A program made the translations under genes and the position numbers. The notes beneath the pieces were generated by a model, which searched no databases, was not told the origin of the DNA, and saw nothing but the letters and a program-made list of their open reading frames with translations. DNA of 33,231 nucleotides, taken from NCBI GenBank assembly GCA_003561025.1, contig PWII01000060.1:1-33231 (forward strand), written 5' to 3'. Source of the stretch: Candidatus Nealsoniibacteriota bacterium. GTDB lineage: Bacteria; Patescibacteriota; Minisyncoccia; Minisyncoccales; PWPS01. Of the stretch, positions 1 to 7,331 are shown one piece after another. Within the stretch, counting starts at the first letter, position 1. Each line of letters begins with the position of its first letter.

Positions 1-2
1 AT

Positions 3-842
3 ATCTATATAGGATTTTATATCGGACTTACCGCTCTTGTTGTTCCGCCGATACTTATGAAATTATTTTTTGTAGTCTTGGTTCTGCTTATCGCCTATAG
101 AGTTGTTATTGCACTGTCACAGGTGGTTGATTTTTTTGCCTTTAAATATATTAGAGCAAAAGAGGGAGTAGAGAGAAAAGCGGTGCTCAAGACCATCTCT
201 AACATAGCAAAAGCACTCTTATGGCTTTTTGCACTTCTTGTTGTTCTTTCTATCTTTGGCGTTAATGTTACAGCTATTGTTGCCGGTATGGGTGTGGGCG
301 GAATTGCGATTGCCTTTGCCTTGCAAAACATATTATCTGATCTTTTTAGCTCTTTTTCAATCTATTTTGATAGACCTTTTATTGAAGGGGATTTGATTGT
401 TGTTGGTGATAAGTGGGGAAATGTTGAGAAGATAGGAATGAAAAGCACTAGGATAAGGTCGTTGCAGGGGGAAGAAATTATATTTTCAAACAAAGAGCTT
501 ACTTCGGCTCAGATTCACAATTATAGAAGAATGGAGAAGAGAAGATCCGAGTTTAAAATTGGAGTTATTTATGATACTCCGACTCAAAAATTAAAAAAGA
601 TACCCTCAATAATAGAGAAGATTGTCACAAAAGAAGAGCTAACTGATTTTAGTAGAGCACATTTTACCGGATTTGGTGATTTTTCTCTTGATTTTGTAGT
701 TGTCTATTTTGTTGAATCGCCAAATTACCAGATCTTTATGGATACAAATGAGAGAATTTTTCTAAAAATTAAGCAAGCCTTTGAAAAGGAAAAGATAGAG
801 TTTGCTTATCCGACTCAAGATATTTATTTAACAAAAAGATAA
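3..842 (+). CDS. MscS-family mechanosensitive channel, 5' end outside window
   Basis: This is a small-conductance mechanosensitive ion channel of the inner membrane, which releases solutes on hypo-osmotic shock. A glycine/alanine-rich pore helix (GMGVGGIAIAFALQN, about residues 77-91 counted from the ATG at 57) is followed by the typical beta domain with FDRPFIEGD and then RSLQGEEIIFSNKEL. A cytoplasmic alpha/beta domain fills the C-terminus. The frame stays open upstream of the ATG at 57 to the window edge. Those codons encode another hydrophobic segment (IGFYIGLTALVVPPIL), so the ATG at 57 is probably internal and the gene is 5'-partial. A Kef-type cation transporter follows after 17 nt, suggesting a joint osmotic or ion-balance unit. 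The family assignment is firm. Gating properties cannot be read from the sequence. Confidence 0.93.
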   Translation: MYIGFYIGLTALVVPPILMKLFFVVLVLLIAYRVVIALSQVVDFFAFKYIRAKEGVERKAVLKTISNIAKALLWLFALLVVLSIFGVNVTAIVAGMGVGGIAIAFALQNILSDLFSSFSIYFDRPFIEGDLIVVGDKWGNVEKIGMKSTRIRSLQGEEIIFSNKELTSAQIHNYRRMEKRRSEFKIGVIYDTPTQKLKKIPSIIEKIVTKEELTDFSRAHFTGFGDFSLDFVVVYFVESPNYQIFMDTNERIFLKIKQAFEKEKIEFAYPTQDIYLTKR

Positions 843-859
843 AAGTGTAGGCCCCTTCC

Positions 860-3172
860 ATGGAACTATTAGCATCACTTTATGACAGCTTAAATACAGA
901 TTTGAACATTCAAGCGCAGCTTGCAATTGTCTTGTTCGTTGCTTCTCTTCTTGGAATTTTTTTTAGAATTTTTAAACAACCCCTTGTTCTTGCATATCTT
1001 GTAACAGGGATACTTTTTGGAGTATTCGGATTTTTGAATCTGAGAGAAACGGAAGCGATTGAACTTTTTTCGACATTAGGGATAATGTTTTTGCTTTTTC
1101 TGGTCGGAATGGAGATGGATTATAATGCGATAAAAAAGACAGGAAAACTTTCTCTCGCAATAGGTCTTGGACAGGTAATTTTTACCGCTACAGGAGGGTT
1201 TTTAATTGCACACTTTTTATTCGGATTTGAGATGCTGGCGGCACTTTATATTGCAGTGGCACTAACCTTTTCCAGTACGGTAATTATTGTTAAACTTTTA
1301 TCTGACAAGGGCAGCTTGACAACACTTCATGGAAGGGCGGCAATAGGATTATTATTGGTGCAGGATCTTGTTGTGATTATTATTCTAATAGTACTAAATG
1401 CGATTGAGATAGGGGAGGGGTTTGGATTTTTATCAGTATTAAGAATAGTGATTGCGGGAATTGGTCTTTTTGGACTAATGCTTTTCTTGGGAACTAAGGT
1501 CTTTCCATACCTCTTTCGTAAAATTGCGACGTCACAAGAACTTCTCTTTCTGGTAAGTTTGGCGTGGCTTCTTGTCTTTGCTACAATTGTAAAACAATTC
1601 GGCTTTTCTGTTGAAATCGCCGGTTTTTTAGGAGGAGTTGCACTTGCAAATTCGGCAGAAAAACATCATATTTCCAACAAGATTAGACCTCTACGAGACT
1701 TCTTTATATTGATATTTTTTGTCTTTTTGGGTTCTTTAATGGTGATTTCAGAATTTGAAGGCTTAATTATGCCGGTTATCTTGTTTTCTCTTTTTGTTCT
1801 TGTTGGAAATCCGATAATTGTAATGATAATTATGGGCATTATGAGACATAAGAAGAGAACGGGATTTTTAACCGGCGTTACTGTTGCTCAAATTTCTGAA
1901 TTCAGTCTGGTTTTTGCAATACTTGGTCTTTCACTCGGTCATATTACGAACGATATTTTTGCTATTATTGTTGCGGTAGGAGTTGTTACAATTACATTAT
2001 CAACATATCTTATACTCTATGCAGAAAGAATCTTTCCTTATCTCTCTAGTTTCCTCTCTCTTTTTGAAAGAAAAAATGCATACGAGGAACAAGGAGACTA
2101 TGGTGTTTCAAAGCCGATTATCTTGATTGGCGCAAACAGAATTGGAAGGGGGATTATAAATTATATAAATGAAAAAAATCTTCTTGTTATCGACTTTGAT
2201 CCAGTTGTAAGCGATTACCTAAAAAAGAAGAATATTGATCGGATTTTTGCCGATTCCAAAGACCCTCACCTTTTTGAAGAGTTAAACTTGGAAAAGACAA
2301 AGCTCATCATATCTACAAGCCCTGAATTTGGCGATAATCTTACTCTGATAAAGAGGATAAAACATATTGATAAAGAGATAAAAGTTATTACAAGGGCTGA
2401 AGGTGAGGAAGAGGCATTGCTTCTTTATGAAAATGGTGCTGATTATGTTTTACTGCCACATTTTCTTTCCGGCAAGTATTTGGGTGAAATTATCGATTCT
2501 AAATTTGAGTTAAGATATTTAAAAGAGAAAAGAGAAAGAGCTTGCTTTCCTCAAGAACAATTTATGATAATTGATAAGATAAAAAAGAGATCTTCTCTTG
2601 GAGAGACAAAAAGATACATTTTGCCATCGTCTGTAATCTTTCTTCTCTCTTTTTTTGTTGGCGTATTTTTTTTCTATCTTTATCCCGATACTGCCGAAAA
2701 GTATTTGCAAGAACTAATTGATACTTTTTCTCCGATACTAGAGTCTTTAGGACCAGTAGAGATGGGCATCTTTCTCTTTGTTAATAACTCTGTAAAGATG
2801 CTAATTTTTATCTTTTTAGGGACATTATTTGCAATTCCTACAATCTTTTTTTTAGGTGTGAATGGATTTGTTCTTGGTTATGTCTCTTTTTTTATTTATC
2901 TCTCCTTTGGCTTTGTTAATCTTTTTAACAGCCTTTTTTATCATGGCATATTTGAAATTAGTGCACTAATTATCGGCTCTGCAGCCGGTATTAGATTGGG
3001 CTTTATCTCTTTTTCTAAAATTAAAGATAACAGGAAAGAGAGATCTTTAAAAAGCCTTATAATGCTTGATAAGGAGGTCTTTAAGGAGGTTTTCGGAATA
3101 TATCTCTATCTTGTTCTACCACTCCTCCTTATTGCGGCGATTATAGAGACATATCTAATCTTTTATTTATGA
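860..3172 (+). CDS. Kef-type CPA2 cation/proton antiporter fused to RCK (TrkA-N) and SpoIIM-like domains
   Basis: This 770-residue membrane protein has three parts. Residues about 15-385 form a CPA2 sodium/hydrogen exchanger domain with many membrane helices and the conserved FSSTVIIVKLL and QD (LLLVQDLVVI) regions. Residues about 418-545 form a TrkA-N/RCK nucleotide-binding domain starting IILIGANRIGRG. The second glycine of the usual GxGxxG is N here, but the acidic residue after the second strand is kept (VIDFD). Residues about 585-770 match the SpoIIM/DUF95 family: LFVNNS, then YHGIFEISALIIGSAAG, then a terminal hydrophobic helix with AAIIETY. Kef proteins normally stop after RCK, so the SpoIIM part is an unusual addition. 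No Shine-Dalgarno motif precedes the ATG. It ends with TGA inside an ATGA overlap with the next gene. Its role is probably ligand-gated K+ or Na+ efflux; ion and ligand are unknown. Confidence 0.9.
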   Translation: MELLASLYDSLNTDLNIQAQLAIVLFVASLLGIFFRIFKQPLVLAYLVTGILFGVFGFLNLRETEAIELFSTLGIMFLLFLVGMEMDYNAIKKTGKLSLAIGLGQVIFTATGGFLIAHFLFGFEMLAALYIAVALTFSSTVIIVKLLSDKGSLTTLHGRAAIGLLLVQDLVVIIILIVLNAIEIGEGFGFLSVLRIVIAGIGLFGLMLFLGTKVFPYLFRKIATSQELLFLVSLAWLLVFATIVKQFGFSVEIAGFLGGVALANSAEKHHISNKIRPLRDFFILIFFVFLGSLMVISEFEGLIMPVILFSLFVLVGNPIIVMIIMGIMRHKKRTGFLTGVTVAQISEFSLVFAILGLSLGHITNDIFAIIVAVGVVTITLSTYLILYAERIFPYLSSFLSLFERKNAYEEQGDYGVSKPIILIGANRIGRGIINYINEKNLLVIDFDPVVSDYLKKKNIDRIFADSKDPHLFEELNLEKTKLIISTSPEFGDNLTLIKRIKHIDKEIKVITRAEGEEEALLLYENGADYVLLPHFLSGKYLGEIIDSKFELRYLKEKRERACFPQEQFMIIDKIKKRSSLGETKRYILPSSVIFLLSFFVGVFFFYLYPDTAEKYLQELIDTFSPILESLGPVEMGIFLFVNNSVKMLIFIFLGTLFAIPTIFFLGVNGFVLGYVSFFIYLSFGFVNLFNSLFYHGIFEISALIIGSAAGIRLGFISFSKIKDNRKERSLKSLIMLDKEVFKEVFGIYLYLVLPLLLIAAIIETYLIFYL

Positions 3173-3804
3173 TTTTTTCTTGTATTAAAGACGGTACAAT
3201 GACAGATAAAGAGAATATAGCCTTATTCTTAAAAAAAAAGGGGCTTAAATTTAGTAATTTAGTTTTGTGTGAGCAGGTTCATAAAGATAATATCAATGTC
3301 GTTTCAGAAAAAGAAAAAGGCAAAATTATTAATAGCTTTGATGGCTTAATCACTAAAGAGAAGAGTCTTTTGCTTGGAGTCATTGTTGCAGATTGCCTTC
3401 CCGTTTCCTTCTCCTCAAGAGATATTTTTGGAATTGTGCACGCCGGGTGGCGGGGGATTGAGATGGGTATTATTGAAAAAATAGAAAAAGAGATTAAAGA
3501 AATGGGCAGAGATATAAAGAGCTTCCTATTTGAAATTGGGCCCAGTATCGGTCCTTGTCACTTTGAGATAAAAGAAGATCTTTTTGATAAATTCAAGAAG
3601 TATGATAGCTTTATACAAAAGAGAAACGGAAAAATTTTCTTAGACCTTAAAGGGGTAGTTAAAGAAAAAATTAGAAAGATGGGTGTAGATAGAGTTAAAG
3701 ATCAAAATATATGCACTTTTTGCAATAATAATTATTATTCTTTTCGTCGTGACAACGACAAAAAACGAATAATTGTGATTAATTATTTAAATAACAAGAG
3801 ATAA
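3169..3804 (+). CDS. pgeF: YfiH/PgeF (DUF152, laccase-domain) family protein
   Basis: This is a cytoplasmic metalloenzyme of the DUF152 family, once called polyphenol oxidase or laccase. Characterised members cleave purine nucleosides, and E. coli PgeF edits peptidoglycan precursors. The three metal ligands are visible: H38 in CEQVH, C76 in DCLP and H91 in HAGWRG. The family motif GPSIGPCHFEI and a C-terminal CTFCNNNYYSFRRD segment are also present. At 211 residues it is short because the N-terminal strands before QVH are trimmed. It starts at an ATGA overlap with the upstream transporter, implying coupled translation, and galU follows after 3 nt. The family is certain. Whether it acts on nucleosides or wall precursors here is open. 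Confidence 0.92.
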   Translation: MIFSCIKDGTMTDKENIALFLKKKGLKFSNLVLCEQVHKDNINVVSEKEKGKIINSFDGLITKEKSLLLGVIVADCLPVSFSSRDIFGIVHAGWRGIEMGIIEKIEKEIKEMGRDIKSFLFEIGPSIGPCHFEIKEDLFDKFKKYDSFIQKRNGKIFLDLKGVVKEKIRKMGVDRVKDQNICTFCNNNYYSFRRDNDKKRIIVINYLNNKR

Positions 3805-3807
3805 AAT

Positions 3808-4686
3808 ATGAAAAAAATAACAAAAGCTGTAATTGCGGCAGCGGGGTATGGCACAAGATTTTTACCGGCGACAAAAAATCAACCAAAAGAGATGCTGCCG
3901 ATAATTGATAAACCGATTATTCATTATCTGGTTGAAGAAGCGGTGAATTCTGGAATTAAAGATATTATTCTCGTTACTCGTTCCGGACAGTCATCACTTG
4001 AAGACTATTTTGATTCTAATCGTGAACTAGAGTATGAGCTGGAAAAAAACAAAAAATCAAAAAGACTAAGAGAGATAAAGAAGATTCCGAAGATGGCTAA
4101 TTTTATCTATGTAAGACAAAAGGGCGATTTGCCATATGGAAACGCGACACCGCTTTTTTCTGTTAGATCAATTATTGATAAAGATGAGCCATTTGTCTAT
4201 ATGTTTGGTGATGATTTGACCATATCCGATGTTCCTGTAGTTAAACAACTTAAAGATGTTTATGAGAAAGAGAAAGCAACGGTTGTTTTTGGGGTGCAAG
4301 AGGTTCCAAGGGAAGAAGTTCATAAGTATGGAACAGTGCGGTACAAAAAAGGAGCTTCATATAAGTATGAGATAGAGGAGACTTGTGAAAAGGTTCCGCC
4401 GGAAAAAGCACCCTCACGAAATGCTACTTTTGGAAGATTTATCTTTTCCTATGAGGTGATTGAAAGAGCCCTAAAGACTCCTCCGGGGAAAGACAACGAA
4501 TTATGGGTTGGTGATATAATAAATTCACTGGCAGATGACGGTAAAAAAGTAATTGCACAACCCGTAGAAGGGGAGTGGCATACAACAGGCGATCCTCTAA
4601 ATCATCTCAAAACATCTTTTAGATTTGCTCTCTTAAGAGATGATATTAAGAAAGAGCTTAAAAAATATTTAAAAAAGAATATTTAA
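3808..4686 (+). CDS. galU: UTP--glucose-1-phosphate uridylyltransferase
   Basis: This enzyme makes UDP-glucose from UTP and glucose-1-phosphate for surface polysaccharide and glycolipid synthesis. The nucleotidyltransferase signature is at residues 11-31 (AAGYGTRFLP, then KEMLPIIDKP). Further conserved parts are the FGDD metal motif, the LPYGNATPL substrate loop, ATFGRFIF and EWHTTGDPLNHL. The length of 292 residues is normal for bacterial GalU. It begins 3 nt after pgeF, so it is very likely in the same transcript. Its stop codon overlaps the stop codon of fmt, which converges from the other strand, leaving no room for a terminator between them. Confidence 0.97.
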   Translation: MKKITKAVIAAAGYGTRFLPATKNQPKEMLPIIDKPIIHYLVEEAVNSGIKDIILVTRSGQSSLEDYFDSNRELEYELEKNKKSKRLREIKKIPKMANFIYVRQKGDLPYGNATPLFSVRSIIDKDEPFVYMFGDDLTISDVPVVKQLKDVYEKEKATVVFGVQEVPREEVHKYGTVRYKKGASYKYEIEETCEKVPPEKAPSRNATFGRFIFSYEVIERALKTPPGKDNELWVGDIINSLADDGKKVIAQPVEGEWHTTGDPLNHLKTSFRFALLRDDIKKELKKYLKKNI

Positions 4687-5582
4687 GAGAAGAGTGATCC
4701 GATTATATCTAGATTGCCTTGAAGAAATTCCTTTGAAGTAACTCTATTTTTTCCCTCAATTTGCAATTCATCGATAAGAAGAAAATCTTTTCCTGTTTGA
4801 ACCGCGATTCTGTTATTTGTCCCTAGATACAATTTACCCGGAGGGCCAAAGGGACCGTGTTTTGTCTGTTCTTGTGTATCCGCTTTAAGTATTTTAAATA
4901 TTTTTCCATTCAGCTTTGTGAACGTTCCCGGCCACGGATTTAATCCCCTAACCATCTTTTCAATTCTTTTTGCCGGATTATTCCAGTTTATTAGGCCATC
5001 CTCCTTCTTAAAGGCTCTTGTGTATGTTGCTCTTTCATCGTCTTGTGCAACGGGAAATATATCTTCATCTATAATTTTTTGTAAATTTTTTGATAGTAGA
5101 TTTGCACCTCTACTTGCGAGTAATCTTTCTGCATCCTTGTAATAGATTTGTGGGTTTAGGGCAACCTTCTCTTTTACAAAGATAGGACCTGCGTCCAATT
5201 TTTCATTTATCAAAAATATGGAAATACCGGTCTCTTCTTCTCCACTCAGTATTGCATTTTGAATGGGTGTTGCCCCGCGATATTTTGGAAGCAGTGAAGG
5301 GTGTATATTTATAAACTTAAATTTTTGAAGAATCTCTTTCGGAATAATTATACCTAGCGAAACAACGATTATAAGGTCAGGCCTCTCTTCTTCTATGATT
5401 TTAAAAATATCGTCCTTGCCTACAAAATTTATTATTCTAACGTCCTTTTCTTTAAGATAATTTTTTAGAGACTCCTCCTTTTCTTCGGAAGTAAGAAAAA
5501 GATCAATATTAACATTATGCTGAGTAAGCTCCCTAATAGCTATATCACTAAACTTGCCATTACCGGCATATATTATCTTCAT
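4683..5582 (-). CDS. fmt: Methionyl-tRNA formyltransferase
   Basis: Fmt formylates initiator Met-tRNA using 10-formyl-tetrahydrofolate. The catalytic core is visible: N92 and H94 in NIHPSLLPKYRG, and D130 in EKLDAGPIF. The spacing from H94 to D130 equals that of H108 to D144 in E. coli. The C-terminal tRNA-binding domain carries RGLNPWPGTFTKLNG. The length of 299 residues is usual. It is the last gene of a three-gene minus-strand unit, 21 nt after the SAM-like protein gene. Its stop overlaps that of galU by 4 nt. No def (peptide deformylase) gene lies nearby. Confidence 0.96.
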   Translation of the reverse strand: MKIIYAGNGKFSDIAIRELTQHNVNIDLFLTSEEKEESLKNYLKEKDVRIINFVGKDDIFKIIEEERPDLIIVVSLGIIIPKEILQKFKFINIHPSLLPKYRGATPIQNAILSGEEETGISIFLINEKLDAGPIFVKEKVALNPQIYYKDAERLLASRGANLLSKNLQKIIDEDIFPVAQDDERATYTRAFKKEDGLINWNNPAKRIEKMVRGLNPWPGTFTKLNGKIFKILKADTQEQTKHGPFGPPGKLYLGTNNRIAVQTGKDFLLIDELQIEGKNRVTSKEFLQGNLDIIGSLFS

Positions 5583-5603
5583 TTTTTTATCTATTTTATA
5601 TTT

Positions 5604-6353
5604 TTATTCCTCTTTTCTCCACTCAATATCTTTTTCTTCTCCGGCAAACTCAAGCCATTCGCCGGTAGAAGAGCTTATAACATACCACTTCCTTTTGGTA
5701 TTTGACCATATCATAGGTTCATTACGAAAATAGGGCAAATCTTTCTTTTCTTTTGGTTTTAAGTTTTTAATCTCCGGCCACTTCTTAATAACTGTTTCAA
5801 TTGCATAATCGAGGTTTCGTGATTTGGCCCATAAAGATACTTTATTAATTGCGTCTAAGGCAACGTCAACCGATCCTGCCAGATAGAGAAGGTCTTTTGC
5901 CGGCTTTGTAAAGCGGGAATAGATGATTTTCCGTTTTTTTGCATCTTCTTTTATCTCTTCAATAGAGAGTCCCTTCTTTTGAAAATAGTAATTTACGATT
6001 TTTTGTATATCAGAATCTTCTTTTGTGGAAAGGGAAAAAGACAAAGACCCACCGCAATCTTCAATATAGTTAAAAAAAGCGTAGAGAAGACGCATATAAG
6101 AGATAATAGTACTCTCTTTTAGATTTTTTCTTTTTAGATAATTTCTGTAATTTTTAATCTCTTTTTTTTCTATCTCTTCTGGTAAAAGGTTTATCATTTC
6201 TTTGCTTACAAGCCAATCTCTAAAGAGAAGTATTTTTCTCTTTTTATCCTCAATAGTAGAGGGAGAAAGTTTTTGTCTTTCTATCTCTTTTATAAAAGAT
6301 GAGAAATAAGAGGTAATCTCTTTATCGTCTTTATCTTTTTTTGTTAAATTCAT
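5604..6353 (-). CDS. Unknown protein with N-terminal integrase-type SAM-like (core-binding) domain, no catalytic domain
   Basis: This 249-residue protein has two parts. Residues about 10-95 look like the SAM-like DNA-binding domain at the N-terminus of tyrosine recombinases (SPSTIEDKKRKILLFRDWL, then LKESTIISYMRLLYAFFNYI). The rest contains none of the recombinase catalytic residues: there is no TGLR, HxLRH or terminal YTH motif. Residues about 110-190 form a charged helical region with RFTKPAKDLLYLAGSVDVAL and LDYAIETVIKKWPEI. Residues about 200-249 are rich in aromatics (RNEPMIWSNTKRKWYVISS, GEWLEF) and may form a small beta domain. It sits between a small unknown gene (12 nt upstream) and fmt (21 nt downstream). 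A DNA-binding role is plausible; function is unknown. Automatic labels such as integrase would be misleading. Confidence 0.8.
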   Translation of the reverse strand: MNLTKKDKDDKEITSYFSSFIKEIERQKLSPSTIEDKKRKILLFRDWLVSKEMINLLPEEIEKKEIKNYRNYLKRKNLKESTIISYMRLLYAFFNYIEDCGGSLSFSLSTKEDSDIQKIVNYYFQKKGLSIEEIKEDAKKRKIIYSRFTKPAKDLLYLAGSVDVALDAINKVSLWAKSRNLDYAIETVIKKWPEIKNLKPKEKKDLPYFRNEPMIWSNTKRKWYVISSSTGEWLEFAGEEKDIEWRKEE

Positions 6354-6365
6354 CTTATTTTCATT

Positions 6366-6644
6366 TTATAAAAATGATTTTATTCTCTCTACCTCTTCTT
6401 CTACAATTTTTCCGGAGTATTCTCCTGCGTGATCATTTGCATGTTTATATCTTGCCGGTTTTTGGTCTAGGTGAATATCTATCTCTCTCTTTTTGGCATT
6501 GTAATATATATGAAATCTCGGATATCTTCCTCCGCTAAGCGATCTTATGTATGAATTATCGGCACCGAATCTATCTTTGTGATAACCGATATCTCTAAAA
6601 AAATTATAGAGATTTCCAGAAAAATTATTTAATGAAAATTTCAT
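6366..6644 (-). CDS. Small unknown protein, first gene of the fmt unit
   Basis: I do not recognise a named family for this 92-residue protein. It begins MKFSLNNFSGNLYNFFRDIGY and has a basic middle (RSLSGGRYPRFHIYYNAKKREIDIHLDQK). It then has KYKHANDH-like polar residues (ARYKHANDHAGEYSG) and a C-terminal charged helix (VEEEVERIKSFL). The alternating FHIYY...IDIHLDQK pattern suggests a small beta sheet with conserved histidines. It has no signal peptide or membrane helix. Support for a real gene comes from its own extended -10 promoter exactly 6 nt before the ATG, and from the tight 12-nt spacing to the next gene on the same strand. Confidence 0.78.
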   Translation of the reverse strand: MKFSLNNFSGNLYNFFRDIGYHKDRFGADNSYIRSLSGGRYPRFHIYYNAKKREIDIHLDQKPARYKHANDHAGEYSGKIVEEEVERIKSFL

Positions 6645-6659
6645 GTTGTAACTATATCA
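6645..6659 (-). promoter_or_regulatory. Extended -10 promoter predicting a leaderless transcript
   Basis: On the minus strand TG-A-TATAGT (6659-6651) is followed by 6 nt and then the ATG at 6644. With a start about 7 nt after the -10, transcription would begin at the A of the ATG. No good -35 is visible; TTTAAC with an 18-nt spacer is the best. This should drive the unknown gene, the SAM-like gene and fmt. Confidence 0.6.
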
Positions 6660-6696
6660 TAAAATTATAAAAAAGTTAAAACAGAAAAGAAATATT

Positions 6697-6725
6697 TTGT
6701 TATTTTTATTCTTTTTTGGTATTCT
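6697..6725 (+). promoter_or_regulatory. Promoter of thpR-murC
   Basis: TTGTTA (6697-6702), a 17-nt spacer and TATTCT (6720-6725) preceded by TGg give a complete sigma70-type promoter with extended -10. The predicted start near 6732 leaves a leader of about 24 nt before the thpR ATG at 6756. It is divergent from the minus-strand promoter at 6645-6659. Confidence 0.6.
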
Positions 6726-6755
6726 TTTTGTAGAATAAATAATATTTTATAATTT

Positions 6756-7331
6756 ATGACAAGGCGAGTATTTACCGCAATTGATTTGCCAAAAGATATT
6801 AAGAAGGGTATTGCAAAGACAAGAGATGATTTAAAAGATAGATTTGATGAAAAAGTGATAAGATGGATCGGGGATGAAAATCTTCACATCACTCTGCTTT
6901 TTCTTGGAAAAATAAGAGAAGGGGATTTAAAAAAAATAATTTCTCAGCTTGAAGAGATAGAGGAGAGTGGGCCTATTAAGCTTGCATTAAAAGAAATTAG
7001 ATATTTTCCCAAAGACGAGAGAGAAGCAAAGATGATTTTTTTGAATATTGAAGGGGAGGGGATTAGGATGCTTTATCAAAAAATAAAAGAGAAGATTGAA
7101 CCCCTAAATATTATTAAAAAAGAAGATAATGAGAGAGAATTCATTCCGCACATTACATTGGGAAGAATAAACCTTTGGAATTTTCGCAAATATGAATTAT
7201 TTGAAATACCAGAAATTGATGAAATTATGAATCTGGAATTTTATACTAATTCTTTCTGCTTAATGGAGAGCCAATTAAAAAATAGAGAGGTTTTGTATAG
7301 GACAATTAAAAGATTTAAGGTGATCAGTTAA
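6756..7331 (+). CDS. thpR: RNA 2',3'-cyclic phosphodiesterase (2H superfamily)
   Basis: This is a cytoplasmic 2H phosphoesterase of the ThpR/LigT family, which opens 2',3'-cyclic phosphates on RNA and can ligate tRNA halves in vitro. The two HxT catalytic motifs are H44-I-T46 (ENLHITLLFLG) and H132-I-T134 (FIPHITLGR). The N-terminus MTRRVFTAIDLP is also typical, and the length of 191 residues is normal. The stop codon is immediately followed by the ATG of murC, so the two genes are co-transcribed. The link to wall synthesis is positional only. Confidence 0.93.
   Translation: MTRRVFTAIDLPKDIKKGIAKTRDDLKDRFDEKVIRWIGDENLHITLLFLGKIREGDLKKIISQLEEIEESGPIKLALKEIRYFPKDEREAKMIFLNIEGEGIRMLYQKIKEKIEPLNIIKKEDNEREFIPHITLGRINLWNFRKYELFEIPEIDEIMNLEFYTNSFCLMESQLKNREVLYRTIKRFKVIS

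Noticed and set aside
3170..3172. Possibility that UGA is recoded, as in Gracilibacteria/SR1
   Set aside because: TGA ends the kef and ftsW frames exactly at or just before the next gene, and no conserved protein here has internal TGA.
6748..6753. TATAAT two bases before the thpR ATG
   Set aside because: A start 7 nt downstream would fall inside the gene. The TTGTTA-17-TGgTATTCT promoter at 6697-6725 is a better fit.
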